This document shows, one piece after another, positions 25,308-36,126 of a DNA stretch of 64,000 bases. Both the position numbers and the translations under genes were made by a program. The DNA comes from Verrucomicrobiota bacterium. GTDB taxonomy: Bacteria; Verrucomicrobiota; Verrucomicrobiia; Limisphaerales; PALSA-1396. The notes under the pieces are model-generated. The model saw only the letters and a program-made list of their open reading frames with translations, was not told where the DNA came from and searched no databases. How positions within the stretch are numbered: the stretch's first letter is position 1; every line of letters starts with the position of its first letter. The DNA lies in contig JACQFP010000087.1 of assembly GCA_016200005.1 (NCBI GenBank), forward strand, positions 1-64,000, given 5' to 3'.

Positions 25308-25550
25308 ATGCCCGCTGAAAGCCAACCGTTGACCTCCCTCAAGGTCGGCAGCGCCGGCACGGTCACCGAAATCAACGTCGCTCCGGCAAACAAATCCCGG
25401 TTGCTGGAAATGGGTTTGCTTGTCGGCACGACCGTGGAACTCGTCCGCTTCGCGCCACTCGGCGACCCGGTTGAAATCAAAGTGCGCGGCTACAATCTCA
25501 CCCTGCGCAAAAGCGAGGCGGAGCAGATTTTGGTGAGGACGAATTCGTAA
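25308..25550 (+). CDS. feoA: FeoA, second copy
   Basis: 80 aa; ATG at 25308 (a GTG at 25302 overlapping the previous stop is also possible). Compact FeoA domain: LTSLKVGSAGTVTEINV, RLLEMGLLVGTTVELVRFAPLGDPVEIKVRGYNLTLRKSEAEQI. This is the ordinary form, without extra cysteines, in contrast to the preceding copy. Cytoplasmic partner of FeoB in ferrous iron uptake. Confidence 0.9.
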   Translation: MPAESQPLTSLKVGSAGTVTEINVAPANKSRLLEMGLLVGTTVELVRFAPLGDPVEIKVRGYNLTLRKSEAEQILVRTNS

Positions 25551-25566
25551 TCAACTTTGGCATCTT

Positions 25567-25821
25567 ATGAACACTGATTCAAAGATTACTCAAATTCCTT
25601 TTCCCGGCGGTTCGGGAAACGTGCCAACTGGGGCGATACAACTCCAAGATGACTGGCCAGGTTTGTTCCTGCGCGGCGATACGGCGATCTCTATCCTCTC
25701 GTGTATCCGAGGTCTTCGACAACGGCTTGCCCAGCACGCAGACCCAGTTGTTGGGGCGGCGCTGAGTCAGTTGCAGCAGATAGCTGACATCATTGAACGG
25801 GATGTCATTGCTCGGAAATGA
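25567..25821 (+). CDS. Small protein of unknown function between feoA and feoB
   Basis: 84 aa; no family recognised. Starts 17 bp after feoA and ends 8 bp before the feoB ATG, so it fits the operon. The first 40 residues (PFPGGSGNVPTGAIQLQDDWPGLF) look flexible, the rest helical (CIRGLRQRLAQHADPVVGAALSQLQQIADIIERD). Position alone recalls small accessory Feo proteins, but no FeoC-type winged helix or cysteines are seen. Confidence 0.5.
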   Translation: MNTDSKITQIPFPGGSGNVPTGAIQLQDDWPGLFLRGDTAISILSCIRGLRQRLAQHADPVVGAALSQLQQIADIIERDVIARK

Positions 25822-25828
25822 AGCCTCG

Positions 25829-28228
25829 ATGAACCCCGCAGTCGCATCGGTCGAAAAGAAACCCGCCGGGAAAATCTCCGCGCCGGCTTACGTCGCGTTG
25901 ACCGGAAATCCGAACTGCGGCAAAACGACTTTGTTCAATGCACTCACCGGCTTGCGCGCCAAGGTCGGCAACTACGCCGGCGTCACCGTCGAGCGCAAGG
26001 AGGGTCGTCTGCTCCGCGCGCCCCGTGGAATAAACACCTCGCCCACTTCGGACGCTGAGCACACTGCTATTCCGCGGGGCAAGCCGGCCGACGCGAACAT
26101 CCGCGTCCTCGATTTGCCCGGCACTTACAGTTTGAGTCCGAACTCGCTCGATGAACAGATTTCGCGCGACGTTTTGTTGAATCGCCTTCCCGAACTGCCG
26201 CCGCCGGATCTGATCCTCGTCGTGGTGGATGCCTCAAACCTTCAGCGAAACCTTTACTACGCCACGCAAGTCGTCGAACTCGGCCATCCGACCCTCATCG
26301 CGCTCAACATGGTCGATGTGGCGGAAGCCAACGGCCATCGGATCGACGAGAAGAAGCTTTCTGAAACCCTCGGCGTGCCGGTTCTGCCGATTGTGGCCAG
26401 CACCGGACAGGGAGTGCCGGAGTTGCGCGCCAAGATTGTTGCGTTCATCCAGAACCCGCCCGAAATGAAGCCGCAGTTGTTCTGTCAGTTGCCGGGATTG
26501 TTTCGGATCGAAGCGACCGGACTGGCCAATTTGCTGGCGGAAACTTTTCAGGAGCGGCGATTGCAAGCCACGGCGGAGGCGTTGTTGATTCTGAGCAACG
26601 AAAACGCACTGGCGTCGAGCAGCACACATTATCCACCCGCAATACAGAACGCCGTGACCGCCGCGCGCAAGCGATTGGACGCGCACAAAATCGACTGGCG
26701 CGGCGCGCCCATCGAATGGCGTTATGCGCGCGTGGCGGAAATGGAGCATGCGGTGACGACGGAAACTGCGGCGCCAAAGGAGACGTTTAGCGACAAGCTG
26801 GATCGCATCTTGACCCATAAGGTCTGGGGCGTGCTGATCTTCGTCGTCATCATGGCGCTCTTGTTTCAGAGCATCTTCACTTTTGCCAAGTGGCCGATGG
26901 ATTTATTAACGACGGGGGTTGATGCCTTTGGCGGTTTGGTCGGCGCGTTCCTGCCGCCGGGGGATTTGAACTCGCTGCTGGTTGCGGGTGTGATCAAGGG
27001 TGTCGGCGCGGTGATCGTGTTTCTGCCGCAAATTCTGCTGCTGTTCTTGTTCATCAGCATTCTGGAAGACACCGGCTACATGGCGCGCGCGGCGTTTTTG
27101 ATGGATCGGTTGATGAGCAAGGTGGGGTTGCACGGCAAGAGCTTCATCCCGATGCTCAGTTCGTTTGCGTGCGCGATCCCCGGCATCATGGCCACACGCA
27201 CGATTGAAAGCCCGAAGGACCGCCTGGTGACGATTCTGGTTGCGCCATTGATGAGTTGCTCGGCGCGGTTGCCGGTTTACGCCGTGCTGATCGCCGCGTG
27301 CATTCCAGATATTCGCGTGTTTGGTTTTTGGAAACTCTCCGGCATCACGATGCTGTCGATGTATCTGCTCGGCATCGTGGTGGCGTTGTTGATGGCGTGG
27401 CTGTTCAAGAAGACGCTGCTCAAAGGCCCGACGCCGATGCTCATCATGGAACTGCCGCCCTACAAGCGTCCGTTGCTACATGTCGTGCTGCGGCACATGT
27501 GGGACCGCTCGAAACTATTTCTTCGCCGCGCCGGCACGGTGATCCTGGGGATCAACATTCTGCTCTGGTTTCTGGCGACGTATCCGAGGAGTTCTGAAAT
27601 TGAAACGAGTTACCAAGATAAAATGCAGACAGCATTTCAGCAGGCGTTTCCGAATACGAACGTCAAACTGTCTGACATCCTTGAAGGTCGTTTCCGTGGT
27701 ACATTCGCAATCACTGACAATTCGCCTGCTCAATTAGAGCAACACAGAGTATTTGAGGAAAAAGTTGCTTCGATATCGAAGGAACATGCAGGCGAGCGAC
27801 TGCGCCAAAGCTTCGCCGGGCGGTTGGGTCGGATCATTGAACCGGTCATCGCCCCACTTGGTTTCGATTGGAAGATGGGCATCGGCATCGTCGCTTCGTT
27901 TGCGGCGCGTGAAGTGTTTGTGAGCACCATGTCCACGGTCTATAACGTCGGGGAATACGACAAGAGCGCCGCAGCGACTTCGAGTCTGGCCAAGACCTTG
28001 CAGGAGCAAAAGCATCCCGATGGCTCGCCGGTGTACACGCCGCTGGTGGCCGTCACCTTGATGGTTTTTTATGTATTCGCGTTGCAATGTGTCAGCACGG
28101 TCGCCGTGGTGCGCCGGGAAACCAATTCTTGGAAATGGCCCATTTTTCAATGGGTTTACATGGGTTTGCTGGCCTGGTCACTGGCTTTCATCACGTATCA
28201 CGGGGGTCGGCTGTTTGGCTGGAATTAG
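25829..28228 (+). CDS. feoB: Ferrous iron transporter FeoB
   Basis: 799 aa from ATG 25829. N-terminal G domain: GNPNCGKTTLFNAL (G1), a G2 Thr in VGNYAGVTVE, DLPGTYSL (G3), NMVD (G4). Then a helical spacer domain and a membrane part with two Gate motifs: FIPMLSSFACAIPGIMATR with LVAPLMSCSARLPVYA, and the C-terminal SFAAREVFVSTMSTVY. An insertion of about 30 residues between G2 and G3 (PRGINTSPTSDAEH) is unusual. Inner-membrane Fe(II) uptake. Downstream, the sigma factor begins 84 bp later. Confidence 0.96.
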   Translation: MNPAVASVEKKPAGKISAPAYVALTGNPNCGKTTLFNALTGLRAKVGNYAGVTVERKEGRLLRAPRGINTSPTSDAEHTAIPRGKPADANIRVLDLPGTYSLSPNSLDEQISRDVLLNRLPELPPPDLILVVVDASNLQRNLYYATQVVELGHPTLIALNMVDVAEANGHRIDEKKLSETLGVPVLPIVASTGQGVPELRAKIVAFIQNPPEMKPQLFCQLPGLFRIEATGLANLLAETFQERRLQATAEALLILSNENALASSSTHYPPAIQNAVTAARKRLDAHKIDWRGAPIEWRYARVAEMEHAVTTETAAPKETFSDKLDRILTHKVWGVLIFVVIMALLFQSIFTFAKWPMDLLTTGVDAFGGLVGAFLPPGDLNSLLVAGVIKGVGAVIVFLPQILLLFLFISILEDTGYMARAAFLMDRLMSKVGLHGKSFIPMLSSFACAIPGIMATRTIESPKDRLVTILVAPLMSCSARLPVYAVLIAACIPDIRVFGFWKLSGITMLSMYLLGIVVALLMAWLFKKTLLKGPTPMLIMELPPYKRPLLHVVLRHMWDRSKLFLRRAGTVILGINILLWFLATYPRSSEIETSYQDKMQTAFQQAFPNTNVKLSDILEGRFRGTFAITDNSPAQLEQHRVFEEKVASISKEHAGERLRQSFAGRLGRIIEPVIAPLGFDWKMGIGIVASFAAREVFVSTMSTVYNVGEYDKSAAATSSLAKTLQEQKHPDGSPVYTPLVAVTLMVFYVFALQCVSTVAVVRRETNSWKWPIFQWVYMGLLAWSLAFITYHGGRLFGWN

Positions 28229-28311
28229 CAGTCACCCCACGAGACGAACGGTCGCGGACTGTTTTTTATACAAATCTTGCTTCTCCGGTGTCTATTGGTT
28301 GGAATCTAATT

Positions 28312-28860
28312 GTGAGCAACTCGAACCTCGACTGGTGTCGGCGACTTTACGAAGCGAAGGCCGCGGAGATGATTCTCTATGGCCGGGCGCTGGGTTTGAG
28401 CCATAACGAGGCTGAAGACGTTTTGCAGGAGACGTTCCTAGGTTTGATGCAGCGAGCCAAACCGCCCGAACAACCGCTCCATTATTGTCTGCGCAGCTTT
28501 CGGAATCGGGCGCTCAATTACCGGCGCAGTCTTTGGCGACGGTTAACGCGCGAATTGGAATCGCATCGTTGGTTCGAACGTGGCGAGGAGGAAACGCCGC
28601 AGGAACGCGCGGCGATGCGTTGCCTGGCGAAACTCCCGCTCGAACAACGCGAAGTCATCGTCCTCAAAATCTGGCATCAGCACACCTTCGAGGCGATCGG
28701 GGAGTTGCTGGGACTTTCGCCCAACACCGTCGCCGGACGTTACCGCTACGGTCTGCAAAAACTGCGGGCCTGTTTGAAAGGAGTAAGTTATGAACGACTG
28801 GAATCAGTGGGAAAATCAATTGAGTGGCTGGGTGCCACGCCGCCCCTCGCCGAGAGTTAA
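28312..28860 (+). CDS. RNA polymerase sigma factor, ECF-like
   Basis: 182 aa from a GTG at 28312 (ATG 28369 also possible, but would cut region 2). Region 2: AAEMILYGRALGLSHNEAEDVLQETFLGLMQ; region 4: LPLEQREVIVLKIWHQHTFEAIGELLGLSPNTVAGRYRYGLQKLR with a standard helix-turn-helix. The 3' end overlaps the next gene by 71 bp. The pair sigma factor plus small membrane protein suggests an anti-sigma system. Confidence 0.85.
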   Translation: MSNSNLDWCRRLYEAKAAEMILYGRALGLSHNEAEDVLQETFLGLMQRAKPPEQPLHYCLRSFRNRALNYRRSLWRRLTRELESHRWFERGEEETPQERAAMRCLAKLPLEQREVIVLKIWHQHTFEAIGELLGLSPNTVAGRYRYGLQKLRACLKGVSYERLESVGKSIEWLGATPPLAES

Positions 28861-29209
28861 GCGACGGGTCTTTCCGTCCGCACCGACGGTCAAGTCGGAG
28901 TTGCCTTGGGCGGTATCCTGGCGCTGGCTGGCGGTGGCGAGTTCGTTCGCGTTGTTGGCCGTGATTGTATTGAGCCAATCCTACTTTGGCGCTGGTCACG
29001 CTTCAACTTCACGCTGCAGCCATCTTCTCGCGGGCCTTTCTTTGAGCAACGAAAACCATTCTTCCTATAGCCTGCCGAACCGTCACAGCCGCCAGAACGC
29101 CTGGTCAATCGTCAAATCGGTGGGCACTTTTGAATGGACAAATACACCGCGTTCCCCTTCAACTACAGGCTCTTTTCTGATCGGGATGACAAATAGTTTG
29201 ATTCGCTAA
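28790..29209 (+). CDS. Small membrane protein, possible anti-sigma partner
   Basis: 139 aa; starts inside the sigma factor gene. N-terminal 40 residues are cytoplasmic-looking and basic, one transmembrane segment ([21 protein letters not shown]) follows, and the rest is Ser/Asn-rich. No zinc-binding HxxxCxxC is seen. The arrangement (sigma gene overlapping a one-TM protein gene) is typical of anti-sigma factors; the assignment rests on that. Stops 2 bp before the DUF2723 gene. Confidence 0.5.
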   Translation: MNDWNQWENQLSGWVPRRPSPRVKRRVFPSAPTVKSELPWAVSWRWLAVASSFALLAVIVLSQSYFGAGHASTSRCSHLLAGLSLSNENHSSYSLPNRHSRQNAWSIVKSVGTFEWTNTPRSPSTTGSFLIGMTNSLIR

Positions 29210-29211
29210 GC

Positions 29212-32200
29212 ATGAGTAACGACAAATCGAAATCGCCGGATGGTAAAATCAAACCGGCGATGCCGGCCAAAACGACCACAACGAACCCCGTGGCGCCTCT
29301 CAAACCGGCCACACCGCCGCTTTTTCGAAAGATCGACTGGTTGACGTTTGGTCTGACGACGTTGCTGGTGTTCATCGGTTATTACCTCACGCTGGCGCCG
29401 GATCTGACGCTGGAAGATTCGGGCGAATTGGCCACCGGTTCCTTCTATGCGGGTGTCCCCCACCCTCCCGGCTATCCTGTGTGGACAGTTTATACCTGGT
29501 TGTTCACGGTGTTGTTCCCGGTGGCCAACATTGCCTATCGCGTGGCGGTCGCGTCCGCGGTTTCCGCCGCGCTGGCGAGCGGGTTTCTGGCGTTCATCGT
29601 CTCGCGCGGCAGCAGCATGATGATCGAGGGCATTGCCGATTTGAAGACGATGGATCGGCGATGGGAAAACGCCATCTGTGTCGTCTCCGGCTTTGTCGCT
29701 GGAATGTTGCTCGCCTTCAACGGGTACATGTGGAGTCAATCGGTGATCGTGGAGGTCTATCCATTCAGTGTGCTGTCGTTGATGGGAGTATTGCTTTGTC
29801 TGTTGCGCTGGATCTACGCGCCGCACCAGAGGCGCTACGTTTATTGGGCGATGTTCCTCTTTGGCATCTGCTTTACAAATCATCAAAGCCTGCTCGTCGC
29901 AGCGATGGGTATTGAAGTGGCCATTATTGCCACGCAACCAAAACTGGGCCGTGATTTCATGGTCGCCAATAGTCTCTGTTACCTCGTCGGACTCTTGCTG
30001 AAATTGAATCACAAGCTGCCCACTTTCGACAGTGCGCCGGGCCAGATAAACATGATGTTCGTAATTTTCAACCTTGTGGGAGTTGCCTCACTGGTGGCCT
30101 GTTTCTGGCTCACCCTCAAAACTGAAAGATTTCTGACCGAGTGGAAACCTGTTTTGCTATCAGGGTTTTTGTTCCTGGTTGGTGCGGGCTTCTACCTCTA
30201 CATGCCTTTGGCAGGAATGTCCGACCCGCCGATGCAATGGGGTTACCCACGGACCGTGGAAGGATTCATTCATGCGCTGACTCGCGGCCAATATGAGAAG
30301 GCCAATCCCACCAATTTCCTGACGGATCCGCTGCGTTTCTTTCAACAATTGGGTTCGTATTTTGAGGGAGCGGTGGAGGAGTTCAGCCTGGTTTATCTTT
30401 TCATAGCACTGGTCCCGTTTCTGTTTTTCCTAAAAATGCAGAAACGCGAACGGTCCTGGATGACCGGTATATTCGGCTTTTGGGTCTGTCTCGCCATACT
30501 GCTCTTGATCCTCCTTAATCCCAACCCGGACCGCCAGAGCAAGGAACTCATCCGGGTCTTCTTCACCGCGTCGTACGTCATGATTGCGATGTGGGTGGGC
30601 TATGGCCTGACGTTGATCGCCGCGTTCATGGCCACACACTACGAACGTTTTCGGAGGTGGGGCTTGTACGGCGGAGCGGTGGCCACGGCGCTGGCATTAT
30701 ACTCACTCGACAAAACGACCGAAACCTTTTTTGGCGACCAACCCGGAATGAGCGGCCTTAAACTGTTTTCGTACGCCATCAGCAAGTCATTTGAAAAGAA
30801 CCAATACGGTTTGCCCATTCATGCCGGCATGATCGTGGTCGGTTTGGCGCTGGTATTCCTGTTGTCCATTCTGGTTTTTCGATCGCGTCCGCGTTTGTCG
30901 CTGTTGCTGACCCTGTTTGCGATCATGCCGTCCAATTCCATCCTCTCCCATTGGTCGGATAACGAGCAGCGGAATCATCTGTTCGGTTATTGGTTTGGCC
31001 ACGACATGTTCACTCCCCCGTTCAACGGCACCGACGGCAAACCGCTTTATCCTGAGATGACACGCGACACCGTGTTGTTTGGCGGCACGGACCCGGGACG
31101 TTTTTGTCCCACGTATATGATTTTTTGCGAAAGCTTCATTCCGCCGGAGAAGAAGAAGACCTATATCAAAACTCCGATTTATGAGTATAGCGATCCCAAC
31201 TTCGACCGGCGCGATGTTTACATCATCACGCAAAACGCCCTGGCTGACGGAACCTACCTGAGCTATATCCGCGCACACTACAATCGCAGCACTCAAATCG
31301 ATCCTCCCTTCTTCCAGGAATTACTTCGCAGCAAGAAGGAAATCGAACAGAATTACACCACGAATCTGCTGGCGCGCATCGCCTACAACCTGTTGGACAA
31401 GCCATTCACGGCGCTGGGCGACTACATTGAGAAACACCGGCGCGCGGGTAGTTCTTACTTCACAGAAAAGGATTTCACAGACCTACCCGGCCTCATCGCC
31501 AAACTCCGGAAAGGCGACCAACAGGATGCTTTGTCCAGGTATCTTTTCGACAGTTTTTCCAAAGAGACGCAGGATTTGCTTTCGCGCAACGCGGACACGC
31601 CCGCGGTTCGGCGTGGCTTGGCTAAAGAACTTAACCAGATTTTGGAAAAGGAACTGGTTGAAAAGAACCCCGACCAGCGACAGCCGCTTTACACTCCAGA
31701 GAGGTTCAAAGACATAAAACTCTCCGAGACGACGCTGGCGTTCATCAAGGAAAATCCGAAGAGTCACACGCGCATCCGCCTCAATCGGCTGCTTTTGGAG
31801 GAGGCCTATTCTGGTAAAATTGCCAAGAGCCTCGGCGGCGTTTATCCCGACCGCGAAATCCACACCCCGACACCGGAAGATTCACAGCGTTGTTTCCAGG
31901 AATACCTTCAAGATGCTTCACGCCGGTTGGAACACGACAATAAATTTCCCAACGAGCCAAGACAGATCAAGCCGGGCGAGGACATCAAGTTGATCGAGAA
32001 CCGCGTGCAGGTGGCCGGCCAGGTGGCCGTCATGTCCATCAACGGCCTGTTGACCAAGGTGATCTTCGACAAAAATCCCGACCACGAGTTCTTCGTCGAA
32101 GAAAGTTTCCCGCTCGATTGGATGTATCCTTATCTTTCGCCCTTCGGCGTCATCATGAAGATCAATCGCCAGCCGTTGCCGGAGATTAGCGAGGACATGG

Positions 32201-33156
32201 TGAAGAAGGACCATGAGTTCTGGAGCCGCTATTCCGAGCGCCTCATTGGCAACTGGATCACGTACGATACGACGCTGAAAGAAATCAATGACTTCATCGA
32301 GAAGGTTTATCTTCGCCGGGATTTCAGCGGGTTCAAAGGCGACCGGAAATTCGTCCGTGACGACCAGGCGCAAAAAGCCTTCTCCAAACTGCGCAGCTCC
32401 ATTGGCGGTATTTATAGCTGGCGCATCAACAATTCAAAGAATCCCGTCGAGCAACAACGCATGATCAAGGAAGCCGATTTTACCTACCGGCAGGCCTTCG
32501 CCTTCTGCCCGTACAGTCCGGAGGCCGTTTTTCGCTACGTGAACCTGTTGCTGAGTATGAGTCGGATCGATGACGCGCTGGCAGTTGCCGAAACCTGCAA
32601 GAAACTCGACCCCTACAACGGCCAGGTGGATGGCTTGATCAAGCAACTCGGCGAAATGAAGAAGCGGCAGGCGCAACTGGTGCAGACTCAAACCAATTTG
32701 CAACAATTGGAAAAGGAGGTTCGCGACAATCCGACCAATTTCCAGGGAGTTTTCAATTTGGCTTCAGCCTATCTGGGCATGCAACAGACCAACCGCGCCA
32801 TTCAACTACTGGACGGCGTATTGAACAATCCGCGTGCCGACGTCAACGCCATCCTCGCCGTGGCTCAGGCTTACGTGCACTTGAACAACTATCTCAAGCT
32901 CGAAGCCACGCTCGAAAAACTCGTGAAGGTGGCACCGGACAGCCCCGAAGCCTGGTACGACCTCGCGGCCATGAAAGCTTCACTCGGCAAACCACCTGAA
33001 GCCGTCACGAATCTTCGCCGGGCATTGGAACTGAGCACGCAGCGACTGACTCGCGATCCCAAACAGCGGGACCTGCGGGCTGAAGCGCTCAAGGACCCCC
33101 GCTTCAATCCCTTGCGCGCGATGCCTGAATTCCAGCAGCTCACCACGCACAAATAA
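29212..33156 (+). CDS. DUF2723 multi-spanning membrane protein with C-terminal TPR domain
   Basis: 1314 aa. Residues about 40-560 have some 12 hydrophobic segments. The start of the domain ([37 protein letters not shown]) holds the acidic E-D-S-G-E and the HPPGYP motif typical of DUF2723, a GT-C glycosyltransferase-like family related to TMEM260 protein O-mannosyltransferases. A large soluble part follows, and from about residue 1080 there are TPR-like helices ([78 protein letters not shown]). Likely transfers sugar to exported proteins, which would fit the many secreted proteins in this region (inference). Confidence 0.85.
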   Translation: MSNDKSKSPDGKIKPAMPAKTTTTNPVAPLKPATPPLFRKIDWLTFGLTTLLVFIGYYLTLAPDLTLEDSGELATGSFYAGVPHPPGYPVWTVYTWLFTVLFPVANIAYRVAVASAVSAALASGFLAFIVSRGSSMMIEGIADLKTMDRRWENAICVVSGFVAGMLLAFNGYMWSQSVIVEVYPFSVLSLMGVLLCLLRWIYAPHQRRYVYWAMFLFGICFTNHQSLLVAAMGIEVAIIATQPKLGRDFMVANSLCYLVGLLLKLNHKLPTFDSAPGQINMMFVIFNLVGVASLVACFWLTLKTERFLTEWKPVLLSGFLFLVGAGFYLYMPLAGMSDPPMQWGYPRTVEGFIHALTRGQYEKANPTNFLTDPLRFFQQLGSYFEGAVEEFSLVYLFIALVPFLFFLKMQKRERSWMTGIFGFWVCLAILLLILLNPNPDRQSKELIRVFFTASYVMIAMWVGYGLTLIAAFMATHYERFRRWGLYGGAVATALALYSLDKTTETFFGDQPGMSGLKLFSYAISKSFEKNQYGLPIHAGMIVVGLALVFLLSILVFRSRPRLSLLLTLFAIMPSNSILSHWSDNEQRNHLFGYWFGHDMFTPPFNGTDGKPLYPEMTRDTVLFGGTDPGRFCPTYMIFCESFIPPEKKKTYIKTPIYEYSDPNFDRRDVYIITQNALADGTYLSYIRAHYNRSTQIDPPFFQELLRSKKEIEQNYTTNLLARIAYNLLDKPFTALGDYIEKHRRAGSSYFTEKDFTDLPGLIAKLRKGDQQDALSRYLFDSFSKETQDLLSRNADTPAVRRGLAKELNQILEKELVEKNPDQRQPLYTPERFKDIKLSETTLAFIKENPKSHTRIRLNRLLLEEAYSGKIAKSLGGVYPDREIHTPTPEDSQRCFQEYLQDASRRLEHDNKFPNEPRQIKPGEDIKLIENRVQVAGQVAVMSINGLLTKVIFDKNPDHEFFVEESFPLDWMYPYLSPFGVIMKINRQPLPEISEDMVKKDHEFWSRYSERLIGNWITYDTTLKEINDFIEKVYLRRDFSGFKGDRKFVRDDQAQKAFSKLRSSIGGIYSWRINNSKNPVEQQRMIKEADFTYRQAFAFCPYSPEAVFRYVNLLLSMSRIDDALAVAETCKKLDPYNGQVDGLIKQLGEMKKRQAQLVQTQTNLQQLEKEVRDNPTNFQGVFNLASAYLGMQQTNRAIQLLDGVLNNPRADVNAILAVAQAYVHLNNYLKLEATLEKLVKVAPDSPEAWYDLAAMKASLGKPPEAVTNLRRALELSTQRLTRDPKQRDLRAEALKDPRFNPLRAMPEFQQLTTHK

Positions 33157-33194
33157 ATCCCTCGAGCCGTCCGTGGCGATCACGGGGCACAACC

Positions 33195-33224
33195 TTGTTG
33201 CCCCTTGCCCAACAATCGTATATT
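33195..33224 (+). promoter_or_regulatory. Possible promoter of grpE-dnaJ
   Basis: TATATT (33219-33224) lies 23 bp before the grpE ATG, with TTGTTG (33195-33200) 18 bp upstream. No CIRCE inverted repeat (TTAGCACTC-N9-GAGTGCTAA) is present, so HrcA control is not indicated. Confidence 0.35.
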
Positions 33225-33246
33225 TTGTGCCGCATTGGATTTTGGA

Positions 33247-33831
33247 ATGACACGGACCAACACGATGAACAAACCGCCACCTGATGCTGATCCACCGCCG
33301 GAAGAGGCGGCGACGTCTCCGACCGAGGCGCTAACACCGGTCGAGCCACCGACATTGACGCCGGAACAAGTTGAAGACTTGAAGACAAAGGCGGCCAAAG
33401 CCGATGAAAACTGGGACCGCCTTTTGAGGACAATGGCGGACTTCGAGAATTTCAAGAAACGCGCGGCGCGGGAACGTCAGGAAGCGATCAAGTTCGCCAA
33501 CGAGTCGCTGCTGCGAAAATTCATCGCGGTGCTGGACAATTTCGACATGGCGGTGTCCGCCGCCAAGGACGTCGATTCCGTCGAATCCTTCAAGACAGGC
33601 GTCGGCCTGATCCATCAACAATTCAAGAACCTGCTGGCGGAGGCTGGCGTGGAGGAAATTGACGCCACCGGCAAGCCGTTTGATCCGAACTGGCATGAAG
33701 CGGTCGCCCAGCAAGAGACCAGCGAATTGCCCGAAGGACAAGTGCTCCGGCAGCATCGCGCCGGCTACAAACTGCGCGACCGCCTGATTCGCCCGGCCAG
33801 CGTGGTGGTCGCCAAGAAACCAGCCAACTAG
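33247..33831 (+). CDS. grpE: GrpE, nucleotide exchange factor of DnaK
   Basis: 194 aa (ATG 33247; ATG 33265 possible). Pro-rich acidic N-terminus, long helix ([44 protein letters not shown]), then [21 protein letters not shown] and the beta domain [46 protein letters not shown]. Standard GrpE. 4 bp before dnaJ; dnaK is not in the window. Confidence 0.95.
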   Translation: MTRTNTMNKPPPDADPPPEEAATSPTEALTPVEPPTLTPEQVEDLKTKAAKADENWDRLLRTMADFENFKKRAARERQEAIKFANESLLRKFIAVLDNFDMAVSAAKDVDSVESFKTGVGLIHQQFKNLLAEAGVEEIDATGKPFDPNWHEAVAQQETSELPEGQVLRQHRAGYKLRDRLIRPASVVVAKKPAN

Positions 33832-33835
33832 AACC

Positions 33836-34969
33836 ATGGCCAAACGCGATTATTACGAGGTCCTCGGCGTGGATCGCAATGCCGACGACGAAGAAATAAA
33901 AAAAGCCTATCGCAAACTGGCGATCAAATTTCACCCCGACAAGAACCCGGGCGACAAAACGTGTGAAGAGAAATTTAAGGAACTCGGCGAGGCGTACGAG
34001 GCCCTGAGCGACCCTCAAAAGCGCGCGGCCTACGATCAGTATGGCCACGCGGCGTTTGATTCGCGTTCGCGCTGGCCCGGCGGCGGACGCGGCTTCCACG
34101 ATCCAGTGGATATTTTCCGCGAGGTTTTCGGCGGTGGCGCGGGCAGCATTTTCGAAGACTTGTTTGGCGGCGGCCGCTCCGACCCCACGCAAGCGCAGCG
34201 AGGCGCTGACCTCCGCTACGATTTGGAAATCAGTTTGGAGGACGCGGCTCAAGGGTGCGAAAAGGAGATTTCCTTTTCCAAACAGGAACGCTGCGATGTC
34301 TGCCAAGGCGCCGGAGCGGAAGCCGGGTCCAAAGTCAAAATCTGCCCCGCCTGCGGCGGACGGGGACAGGTGCTAAGTTCCCGTGGCATCTTCAGCATCG
34401 CGCAGACCTGCTCCCGGTGCGAGGGCGCCGGGCGCGTCATTGAGAAGCCGTGCCGAACCTGCCACGGCTCCGGCCGGCGGGAACGCGCCACCAAGATCAA
34501 ACTTAAAATCCCGCCCGGCGTGGACACCGGCGCGCGTTTGCGTTCATCTGGCAATGGAGAAGCCGGATTGCGCGGCGGGCCGTCGGGAGATTTGTACGTC
34601 GTGCTGCATGTCAAGACGCATGCCCTGTTCCAGCGTGATGGGGATGATTTGCTTTGCGATGTGCCCGTCAACTTTGTGCAGGCGGCGATGGGTGCAGAAA
34701 TTGAAGTGCCGACCCTGAATGGCAAGGCCAGCATCAAGATTCCGGCCGGCACCCAGCCCGGCACCACCTTTCGACTCAAAGGCAGAGGCGTAAAGAACAT
34801 TCAGGGCTATGGCCATGGTGATTTGCATATCCGCATCTCCGTGGAAGTGCCCCGGCATCTGAACGCCGCGCAACGGGCCAAGCTGCAGGAATTCGCCGAC
34901 CTGTGCGACGAATCCGTGAATCCGTTGAGCCAGGGCTTCTTCGACAAAGCGAAGAATTTCTTCAGTTGA
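33836..34969 (+). CDS. dnaJ: Chaperone DnaJ
   Basis: 377 aa, type I DnaJ. J domain with the HPD motif ([11 protein letters not shown]), short Gly/Phe region ([26 protein letters not shown]), zinc domain with four CxxCxGxG repeats ([32 protein letters not shown]) and C-terminal substrate domain ([20 protein letters not shown]). Complete. Co-transcribed with grpE; stimulates DnaK ATPase and presents unfolded clients. Confidence 0.97.
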   Translation: MAKRDYYEVLGVDRNADDEEIKKAYRKLAIKFHPDKNPGDKTCEEKFKELGEAYEALSDPQKRAAYDQYGHAAFDSRSRWPGGGRGFHDPVDIFREVFGGGAGSIFEDLFGGGRSDPTQAQRGADLRYDLEISLEDAAQGCEKEISFSKQERCDVCQGAGAEAGSKVKICPACGGRGQVLSSRGIFSIAQTCSRCEGAGRVIEKPCRTCHGSGRRERATKIKLKIPPGVDTGARLRSSGNGEAGLRGGPSGDLYVVLHVKTHALFQRDGDDLLCDVPVNFVQAAMGAEIEVPTLNGKASIKIPAGTQPGTTFRLKGRGVKNIQGYGHGDLHIRISVEVPRHLNAAQRAKLQEFADLCDESVNPLSQGFFDKAKNFFS

Positions 34970-34984
34970 AGACCGGGCGAGAAC

Positions 34985-35052
34985 CAAAGGCCAAAGGCTC
35001 AAGGCAAACGGCTAGAGTCGTTCTTAGCATTCAGCATTTAGCTTTCAGCCTT
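34985..35052. repeat. Low-complexity GGCTxAAGG / TTCAGCxTTxAGC intergenic sequence
   Basis: The dnaJ-rsmE spacer is made of near-repeats (CCAAAGGCCAAAGGCTCAAGG, then CATTCAGCATTTAGCTTTCAGCC). The same type of sequence is at 39786-39842 and 45862-45893, each time between genes. Confidence 0.5.
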
Positions 35053-35067
35053 TCCTAGAACGCGCCG

Positions 35068-35823
35068 ATGCACCGTTTCTATTTGCCGCCGACAGAATGT
35101 GAAAGCCCGCCACTGTGGCTGACGGGTCGTGAAGCTCACCATGCGCTCCATGTCCTGCGACTGCGCCCCAAGGAAAAGGTGATTGTCCTCGACGGCGTGG
35201 GCAATGAATACCTCTGCGAAGCCGGAGAGCCGGAGCGTGAAGAAGTTAAACTTTCCGTCGTGCAAAAGAACTTCTTTCCCCTGCCGACCTCTCAAATCAC
35301 ACTGCTCCAAGCGATACCCAAGGGGAAAATCATCGAATCCATCATCCAAAAGGGCACGGAGTTGGGGACAACGCGGATCGTGCCCTTACTCTCCGAGCGC
35401 GTAGCAACTCAACTGGACGACGAAAGTGCGGTCGCCAAAGTTGAAAAATGGCGGCTCACGGCGATTGAAGCCATCAAACAATGCGGTGCGGTCTGGTTGC
35501 CAACCGTGGAAGCTCCGATGACGCCGAAAGAATTCCTGGCCCGCGCAGAAAAATTTGAATTGCCGTTGATCGCGTCATTGCAAAGCGACCGCCGGCATCC
35601 GCGGGAATATTTCCAGGCATTTTACGCGGAGCATCAACGGCTGCCCCGATCCGTTTGCGTCTGGGTCGGACCGGAGGGCGATTTCACGCCGGCGGAGCTT
35701 GGTGCCATTAAATCGGCCGGCGCGCTTCCCATCACTCTTGGGCGGCTTGTTTTGCGCAGTGAAACTGCGGCCATTTACTGCCTCTCCGTGCTCAATTACG
35801 AACTCCAATGTCAAAAGGGTTAG
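35068..35823 (+). CDS. rsmE: 16S rRNA (uracil-1498-N3)-methyltransferase
   Basis: 251 aa, SPOUT (trefoil-knot) methyltransferase. N-terminal PUA-like part (HRFYLPP, LTGREAHHALHVLRLRPKEKVIVLDGVG), then QAIPKGKIIESIIQKGTELGTTRIVPLLSERV and the knot KAIEAIKQCG-like, VCVWVGPEGDFTPAELGAIKSAGALPITLGRLVLRSETAAIYCLSVL. The GPEGDF and LGxxxLRxETA motifs are diagnostic of RsmE. 99 bp after dnaJ; the dnaJ-rsmE order is common. Confidence 0.95.
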   Translation: MHRFYLPPTECESPPLWLTGREAHHALHVLRLRPKEKVIVLDGVGNEYLCEAGEPEREEVKLSVVQKNFFPLPTSQITLLQAIPKGKIIESIIQKGTELGTTRIVPLLSERVATQLDDESAVAKVEKWRLTAIEAIKQCGAVWLPTVEAPMTPKEFLARAEKFELPLIASLQSDRRHPREYFQAFYAEHQRLPRSVCVWVGPEGDFTPAELGAIKSAGALPITLGRLVLRSETAAIYCLSVLNYELQCQKG

Positions 35824-36126
35824 AGCTGTTGCCAGAATACATTTCCCAACCGAAATACGCAAACCCCTCACCCGGCCTTCAGCCACCCTATCCATGAACC
35901 TCGTAGCAGCGGACGTGAGTCCGTTCCATCTGAATTCGATGAAAGTCAGAGCCGACTGACGTCGGCTGCTACAGCCAGCCCCGATTCGGAGGCGGGGTTC
36001 GGGTTCAAAGCGCGAAAATCTTTTTCGGTGAATTCTCTTCCCATCGGATGAAGAGAGAGAAGGGTTGAGGGAAAATCCGGAAATTAAGAGGGGCGGTTCC
36101 CCGGCTCGGAAGGGTTGGAGTTGGTT
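35824..36126. other. Gene-free interval with a palindromic repeat
   Basis: 303 bp between rsmE and the hydroxylase gene. It contains the imperfect inverted repeat at 35903-35972 and purine-rich sequence (GAAGAGAGAGAAGGGTTGAGGG). No ORF with coding character is seen. Confidence 0.5.
35903..35972. repeat. Imperfect inverted repeat GTAGCAGCGGACGTGAGTCC ... GGCTGCTAC
   Basis: Left arm 35903-35923 and right arm 35951-35972 (GCCGACTGACGTCGGCTGCTAC) pair with a few mismatches. The right arm also carries its own small palindrome GACGTC. Same style as the repeat at 19784-19858; likely a dispersed palindromic element. Confidence 0.6.

Noticed and set aside
33156-33246. CIRCE element upstream of grpE
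   Set aside because: No TTAGCACTC-N9-GAGTGCTAA-like inverted repeat is present; only a plain -10-like box and a 6-bp hairpin.
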